Assembly: GCA_002708105.2 (NCBI GenBank)
Contig: PAOQ02000014.1
Coordinates: 1 to 48,526, forward strand
Source of the DNA: a bacterium
GTDB taxonomy: Bacteria; Desulfobacterota_D; UBA1144
Direction: 5' to 3'
DNA: 48,526 bases
Numbering within the stretch: the first letter of the stretch is position 1; each line of letters opens with the position of its first letter. Positions 43,998 through 48,526 of this stretch are shown piece after piece. The notes under the pieces are model-generated. The model was not told the DNA's origin, searched no databases, and saw only the letters and a program-made list of their open reading frames with translations. The position numbers were made by a program, and so were the translations under genes.

Positions 43998-44885
43998 TTA
44001 GAGTTCAGGAATTAATTCGTTTCCAAGAGTTTCTATAATCTCAAATATTTCATCTTTTTCAGGAGTTAAGAAATCTAAAACTACTTCATTAATTTTGAGC
44101 TTTTTATAAGATAAAATTTTTTCAAAGACTTCATTCTTCTCGCCGATAAGTGCGGTTGGCGGGTTCTCATCTCCTTCTCCATTTTTCGTTGTGAATTTAA
44201 TTCGGTTTCTTAATGAAATAGAAAAGTTCTCGAGTGTCTTATTTTGTTTTTCCGCGTAATCATTTAGATATTTAATCTTAGGTTCTAATTCTTCTGCACT
44301 AAACCAAATAGGCTGCCATCCATCAGCATAGTCTACTGAGCGTTCAATTGCGTTATTATGATTCCCACCCATCCAAATTGGTAATTGTTTCTGAATAGGT
44401 TTAGGTTGAAATGAGACATTATCAAAAGAAAAATAATCTCCATTAAAATTTGAAGGGTCATCGTTCCAAAGAGATTTCATAATTTTTATATATTCAATTG
44501 TTTTATCTATTCTTTTCTCATATGGTATGCCAAGGACTTCAAACTCTTCTTTCATCCATCCTGGTGCTACTGTACAAATTAATCTACCATCGGCAAAATT
44601 ATCAAGAGTTGAGCACATCTTGGCAACAATTAATGGATTCCTATATGGCAATATTATTGCACTAGTTCCAATCTTAATGTTTCTTGTTTTCTGTGATATT
44701 GCTGTAAGAATAACAAAGGGATCGGGGAATATATCTGAAAAACGACCTTTCCATTCTTTTGGAATTATAATGTGATCACTGGCCCAAATAGATTTAAAAC
44801 CTAATTGTTCAGCTTTGATTGCGATTTGAAGCTGGTCTTTAACTTCAATATTCGCTAATATTGGTAATGCTATTCCTAGATCCAT
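43998..44885 (-). CDS. LLM-class (luciferase-like) flavin-dependent oxidoreductase
   Basis: 295 residues of the bacterial-luciferase TIM-barrel family: N-terminal DLGIALPI, AEQLGFKSIWASDHII (27-42), IKIGTSAIILPYRNPLIVAK, FADGRLICTVAPGW and the PIWMGG-x-x strand near residue 170. The TTxxR-like spacing and VGxGW-type APGW loop are typical of F420-dependent members, but FMN-dependent monooxygenases share them. Substrate unknown. It is monocistronic on the minus strand, between the Cdc48-like operon and the ABC exporter. Confidence 0.82.
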   Translation of the reverse strand: MDLGIALPILANIEVKDQLQIAIKAEQLGFKSIWASDHIIIPKEWKGRFSDIFPDPFVILTAISQKTRNIKIGTSAIILPYRNPLIVAKMCSTLDNFADGRLICTVAPGWMKEEFEVLGIPYEKRIDKTIEYIKIMKSLWNDDPSNFNGDYFSFDNVSFQPKPIQKQLPIWMGGNHNNAIERSVDYADGWQPIWFSAEELEPKIKYLNDYAEKQNKTLENFSISLRNRIKFTTKNGEGDENPPTALIGEKNEVFEKILSYKKLKINEVVLDFLTPEKDEIFEIIETLGNELIPEL

Positions 44886-44927
44886 TTTTTAATTAACTCG
44901 AGAAAGAATTTTACCAAATTTTTCCTT

Positions 44928-44933
44928 TATAAT
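44928..44933 (+). promoter_or_regulatory. Promoter -10 box for the ABC exporter genes
   Basis: A perfect TATAAT stands 29 bases before the first ABC gene in the 77-base spacer. No good -35 hexamer is found at the usual distance. Confidence 0.4.
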
Positions 44934-44962
44934 CTATGATATAGTTTTTTCTTTAAAATGTT

Positions 44963-46702
44963 ATGAAAAGTAAGTCAATAATTTCTTTATTTAAAAGTCA
45001 TAGAAAACAGATTTTTTTTGGGCTGCTTGGCCTTACTGCGGTTGATGCGCTTCAATTATTCGTGCCAAGAATCATTGGTGATGTAATAACGCATTTAACT
45101 GAGTTAACATATAGTTCGTCAACCGAATTCATTAATAAATCGGCTTTTTTGCTGATTCTTTGTGGTCTTTTAATGGCTTTTTTTAGGTTTGTTTGGAGAT
45201 TTTTCTTGCTTGGCACGTCAAGAAGAATCGAGAAAAATTTAAGAGATCAGTATTTTATGAAACTTCAAAATTTACCAATGGATTTTTTTAATAACAATAA
45301 AGCTGGGGATTTGATGGCTAGAGGTGTAAACGATATAGAGCAAATAAAGATGGCCTGTGGCTTTGGAATAGTTGTAGCATATGATGGGATTCTTCTTCTC
45401 TTATTTATTCTTCTATCAATGTTGTCAATATCTGTTGAATTTACATTGTATGCGGGGGTTCCTTTTTTAATAGTATCTTTTTTGATTATTAAATATGGCG
45501 AAAAGATTGAGAATTTATTTCTAAATGTACAAAAATCTTTTTCAGATCTGACTGAGGAAGTAAGAAAAATTATATATTCAATTAAAGCTATTAAATCTTT
45601 GAATGATGAAGAAAATCAACTCCAAAGATTTCATGCTAAAAGTAAAGATTACGAATCTCAAAATATGAGTTTAATTAAACTTTGGGCAGGATATCAACCG
45701 CTAGTAACTTTCTTTACAAGTATATCTATCTTTATACTTATATTATTTGGAAGCAACCTGGTTATAGAAGATAAGATTAGCTTAGGAGATTTTTCTACCT
45801 TGATGCTTTATTTGACCATGCTAAGTTGGCCCGTTGTTGCAATGGGTTTGGCAGTAGACTGGCTTAAAAGAGGGAATGTTTCTTTAGAAAGAGTAAATGA
45901 GGTAATGCGTGAGAATGAAGAGGAAGATGAATCTTCACTTCAAGATATTAAAGATATTGATAGCATAAGATTTAATAATTCCAATTTTTCATTTACTGAA
46001 AAACCCTTTATAAAAGATCTAAAGTTTACTGTAAATAAAGGAAGTACTTTAGGTATAACTGGTAAAACAGCATCTGGTAAATCTGCGATAACGAGTCTGA
46101 TTCTTAAATTTAACAATACAGAGAACTTATTTATTAACGATATAGACATTAATAAAATTAACAAAGCATCTTTAAGGTCAAAAATATTGTACGTTCCCCA
46201 AGAACCAATAATATTCTCAGGTTCCATAAGAGATAATATAAGTTTTTTTGATACAAATTTTAATTATCAAAAATGTAATCAATCTTTGGAGGTCTCCAAA
46301 TTCTTCGATGATGTAAGCAAAATGCCTTCAGGACTAGATACATTGGTAGGCGAAAGAGGATTGTCTCTTTCTGGTGGCCAAAGACAAAGACTTTCAATAG
46401 CTAGAGCGGTATACCAGAGTCCAGATGTTTTAATAATAGACGATACTCTTTCTTCTTTAGATGTCGGCACTGAATTAGGAATCATTTCAAATTTAAAGAA
46501 TTATTATAAAGATAAAATCTTAATAGTTGTTTCATCAAGAATTTCAACAGTATATTCTTTTGATAATATATTAGTTCTGAATAACGGCTCTATCATAGAA
46601 TCAGGAAATGTAGAAACCTTAATAGAGAATAATGGTTTGTTTACTGATTTGCTAAATGTTCAAAGAGTTTTACCAAAAAAAGGTGCAAAGAACAATGAAT
46701 GA
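44963..46702 (+). CDS. ABC exporter half-transporter with degenerate ATP site (subunit 1)
   Basis: 579 residues: a six-helix type I exporter membrane domain (about 15-300) and a nucleotide-binding domain. Walker A GKTASGKS (367-374), Q-loop Q413 and signature LSGGQ (469-473) are intact. The catalytic Walker B Glu is Asp (IIDD, D494), and the H-loop His is Ser (S525 in IVVSSRIS), so its own ATP site is degenerate. It should pair with the next gene as a heterodimer, giving one consensus and one degenerate site as in TM287/288 or BmrCD. Probable exporter of drugs, lipids or peptides; substrate unknown. Confidence 0.88.
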   Translation: MKSKSIISLFKSHRKQIFFGLLGLTAVDALQLFVPRIIGDVITHLTELTYSSSTEFINKSAFLLILCGLLMAFFRFVWRFFLLGTSRRIEKNLRDQYFMKLQNLPMDFFNNNKAGDLMARGVNDIEQIKMACGFGIVVAYDGILLLLFILLSMLSISVEFTLYAGVPFLIVSFLIIKYGEKIENLFLNVQKSFSDLTEEVRKIIYSIKAIKSLNDEENQLQRFHAKSKDYESQNMSLIKLWAGYQPLVTFFTSISIFILILFGSNLVIEDKISLGDFSTLMLYLTMLSWPVVAMGLAVDWLKRGNVSLERVNEVMRENEEEDESSLQDIKDIDSIRFNNSNFSFTEKPFIKDLKFTVNKGSTLGITGKTASGKSAITSLILKFNNTENLFINDIDINKINKASLRSKILYVPQEPIIFSGSIRDNISFFDTNFNYQKCNQSLEVSKFFDDVSKMPSGLDTLVGERGLSLSGGQRQRLSIARAVYQSPDVLIIDDTLSSLDVGTELGIISNLKNYYKDKILIVVSSRISTVYSFDNILVLNNGSIIESGNVETLIENNGLFTDLLNVQRVLPKKGAKNNE

Positions 46703-48320
46703 TAAAAGTATTATCCTTTGGCTCACAAGGTTTGCTAAACCATATATTCTATGGCTTTCAGTTGCATTTCTTTCGATGATCATAGTTGCATATTTTGAAC
46801 TTCTTATTCCGTATAAGATTAAAGAAGTTGTAGACGGGATTTTGTTAGGTGAAATGAATCAAGAATTAATTGAAGAAAATGCTTATGCAATCCTTGGTTT
46901 TATTATACTAATATTTATTTTTAGTTCATTATTCAGCTACATATTAAACATATCGGGACAAAAAATTATGTTTAATATAAGACAATCCTTGTTTGGCCAT
47001 ATTATTAAATTACCTCAATCTTATTTTGATTCTAATGATGTGGGAAGAATTACAACTAGAGTCACAAATGATATTAATGCATTAAATGAATTTTATACAA
47101 ACGTATTAGTTCAGTTTAGCAAAGATCTTTTAGTTGTAATAGGAGTGGTCTTTTTAATAATCTCCTTTAACCCTTTATTGGGTTTGATAATCTTAGGAAT
47201 AAATATAATTGTTATTATTCTCGCACTACTCTATAGAGAAAGACTAAGAAGAGTCTACTCTAAGCTCAGAAGAACTATATCTCAGCTTAATTCTTTTATT
47301 AATGAATCCATCAGAGGAATATCACTATTGAAGCTATATAATAAAGAAGATTTGAATTATAAAAGATTTTCATTTTATAGCACCGAAAACTATACAGCCA
47401 ATATGGATCAAATGTATACCTTTGCAATGTTTAGACCCTTTATTGAATTCACTACTGTGTTTACAGCAGGAGTAATAATTTGGATTGGTTCTTATCAAGT
47501 TATTAAAATGTCTATGACAATTGGTGAATTGTTGGCAGTTCTTTTTTATCTTAGAATGATGTTTAAACCTATATTAGATTTAGCTGACAAGTATAATATT
47601 TTGCAATCAGCATTAGCCGCTAGCGAAAATTTATTTAATATCGTTAAAGTCGAATCCGAGTCAAGTGGAGAAAAAATTTTTGATGGTAATTTTAAATCTT
47701 TGGTTTTTGAAAATATTTGTTTTTCCTATGATGATAAAGATTGGGTATTAAAAGATTTTAATCTTGAGATTAGGAAAGGAGAATCATTCGTATTGATCGG
47801 ATCGACTGGTTCAGGTAAAACTACCATACTGAATTTAATCTTAGGTTTCTATAAGCCTCAAAAAGGAAAGATTCTTATAGATGGGGTCCCATTAGAGTCA
47901 TTCAATATGCAAAGTATAAGAAATAATTTCTCTGTGATCATGCAAGACACACCACTTTTTAATAATGTCCCTAATAAAGATGATTTTCACAATATACAAG
48001 ATTTAAAATCAATTGGTGAAAAGCAAATATCAAATATTAAGATGATGATGAATAGGCCTTTTCAAATTATAGTACTTGATGAAGCTACATCAAATTTAGA
48101 TCTAGATTTAGAGAAAGATGTTAAGGATTATCTAAATAAAATAAGAGATAAGACTTCGATAGTGATTGCACATAGATTAAATTTAATTAAAGATAATGAT
48201 ATAATTATATTATTAAAGGATGGAAAGATACAGGAAAAGGGAGTCCATTCTGAATTGATAGAGAAAAAGGGAGACTATTTTAAAGTTTTTGGACTGAATC
48301 AGGATTTTTTTAAAAATTAG
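46695..48320 (+). CDS. ABC exporter half-transporter with shortened helical subdomain (subunit 2)
   Basis: 541 residues from ATG 46695, which overlaps the first subunit by eight bases and follows AAGGTG; an in-frame start at 46656 would lie inside that gene. A six-TM domain (about 15-300) is followed by an NBD with intact Walker A GSTGSGKT (369-376), Walker B IIVLDEA (E463) and H-loop H493. Between the Q-loop (Q417) and the signature position (S439 in K-S-IGEKQ) there are 22 residues, against 57 in subunit 1, and the Leu of LSGGQ is Lys. Most of the helical subdomain is therefore missing, with no frameshift. The consensus ATP site is built from its Walker motifs and the LSGGQ of subunit 1. 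Confidence 0.87.
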   Translation: MNDKSIILWLTRFAKPYILWLSVAFLSMIIVAYFELLIPYKIKEVVDGILLGEMNQELIEENAYAILGFIILIFIFSSLFSYILNISGQKIMFNIRQSLFGHIIKLPQSYFDSNDVGRITTRVTNDINALNEFYTNVLVQFSKDLLVVIGVVFLIISFNPLLGLIILGINIIVIILALLYRERLRRVYSKLRRTISQLNSFINESIRGISLLKLYNKEDLNYKRFSFYSTENYTANMDQMYTFAMFRPFIEFTTVFTAGVIIWIGSYQVIKMSMTIGELLAVLFYLRMMFKPILDLADKYNILQSALAASENLFNIVKVESESSGEKIFDGNFKSLVFENICFSYDDKDWVLKDFNLEIRKGESFVLIGSTGSGKTTILNLILGFYKPQKGKILIDGVPLESFNMQSIRNNFSVIMQDTPLFNNVPNKDDFHNIQDLKSIGEKQISNIKMMMNRPFQIIVLDEATSNLDLDLEKDVKDYLNKIRDKTSIVIAHRLNLIKDNDIIILLKDGKIQEKGVHSELIEKKGDYFKVFGLNQDFFKN

Positions 48321-48347
48321 TTTTCTTGTTGTTTTCATATTTCATCG

Positions 48348-48353
48348 TATAAT
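48348..48353 (+). promoter_or_regulatory. Promoter -10 box of the tRNA-Pro/tRNA-Arg pair
   Basis: A perfect TATAAT lies 13 bases before the mature tRNA-Pro 5' end, with TTGTTG 16 bases upstream as a weak -35. The position fits a short tRNA leader. Confidence 0.55.
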
Positions 48354-48366
48354 CTATTTCTTAAAT

Positions 48367-48439
48367 CGGGGTGTGGCGCAGTTGGTAGCGCACCTGTTTT
48401 GGGAACAGGGGGTCGGAGGTTCGAGCCCTCTCACCCCGA
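48367..48439 (+). tRNA. tRNA-Pro (TGG)
   Basis: Acceptor CGGGGTG / CACCCCG with discriminator A, D-arm GGCGCAGTTGGTAGCGC, anticodon stem CCTGT / ACAGG with loop TTTGGGA giving TGG, and T-arm AGGTTCGAGCCCT. CCA is not encoded. Confidence 0.96.
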
Positions 48440-48449
48440 TTTAATTTGA

Positions 48450-48523
48450 GCGCCAGTAGCTCAGCTGGATAGAGCAAAGCACTTCTAATGCTTAGGTCGG
48501 GGGTTCGAATCCCTCCTGGCGTA
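48450..48523 (+). tRNA. tRNA-Arg (TCT)
   Basis: Acceptor GCGCCAG / CTGGCGT (terminal G-T pair) with discriminator A, D-arm AGCTCAGCTGGATAGAGC, anticodon stem AAGCA / TGCTT with loop CTTCTAA giving TCT, and T-arm GGGGTTCGAATCCC. It lies ten bases after tRNA-Pro, and CCA is not encoded. Confidence 0.96.
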
Positions 48524-48526
48524 ATT

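Overview
The window is about 48.5 kb of dense, low-GC (roughly 30% by eye) bacterial chromosome. It carries housekeeping genes throughout, with no phage, transposon, plasmid or CRISPR sequence that I can recognise. A Gram-negative cell is implied by a BBP2-type outer-membrane barrel, a diaminopimelate pathway gene, a periplasmic DUF1460 protein and a lipoprotein. The combination of futalosine-pathway menaquinone genes (MqnD, MqnX-like), a CcsA/HemX-type cytochrome c assembly protein, RNase Y behind zapA-ygfA, a glyQ-glyS-ppdK run, TrmFO and an NtrB/NtrC sigma-54 pair resembles the former Deltaproteobacteria and related uncultured marine lineages (SAR324- or Dadabacteria-like). That placement is inference, not a marker-gene result. 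The standard code is used, since TGA serves as a stop. None of the five tRNA genes encodes its CCA end.

Layout. 1-2.6 kb: 5'-truncated mqnD, converging with a dapF-mqnX operon. 2.7-5.4 kb: fabG with a terminator, then prfA and a CcsA-like gene on the minus strand. 5.4-8 kb: zapB-like, zapA, ygfA and rny. 8-16.3 kb: a minus-strand operon miaB-trmFO-glyQ-glyS-ppdK. 16.4-20 kb: an MFS carboxylate/sialate-type transporter, an outer-membrane barrel and a nitroreductase. 20.1-22.4 kb: tRNA-Phe, then a tightly overlapping cassette of XRE regulator, two-TM sensor-like protein and lipoprotein, followed by a stand-alone B12-binding protein and a small antisense membrane protein. 22.4-28.3 kb: gpsA, gyrA, a hotdog thioesterase, a GST, tRNA-Gly (minus) and proB. 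28.3-30.4 kb: a MoxR-type ATPase and a VWA protein. 30.5-35 kb: rnc, converging with hom-ntrB-ntrC. 35-40.7 kb: tRNA-Ala, then a compact minus-strand operon recF-yqeY-pepF-rsmD-coaD-aspC. 40.7-44.9 kb: a Cdc48/VCP-like double AAA ATPase, a DUF1460 protein, a coiled-coil protein and a luciferase-like oxidoreductase. 45-48.5 kb: a heterodimeric ABC exporter, then tRNA-Pro and tRNA-Arg.

Most interesting points. (1) The moxR-like gene ends in an A10 run containing the dnaX-type heptamer A AAA AAG. A -1 shift there leads straight into a 115-codon charged open frame that joins, in frame, to the VWA gene. The product would be an AAA-linker-VWA protein of about 698 residues, shaped like a chelatase D subunit, in addition to the 314-residue ATPase. 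(2) The DapF homologue has serine at both catalytic-cysteine positions. (3) Several genes appear to use rare start codons: gyrA and the MFS transporter begin at ATT behind good Shine-Dalgarno sites, and trmFO begins at CTG overlapping the miaB stop. Conventional ORF calling truncates all three. (4) The ABC exporter is strongly asymmetric: one half has a degenerate Walker B and H-loop, and the other has lost about 35 residues of its helical subdomain. (5) The XRE/two-TM/lipoprotein cassette has no function that I can assign.
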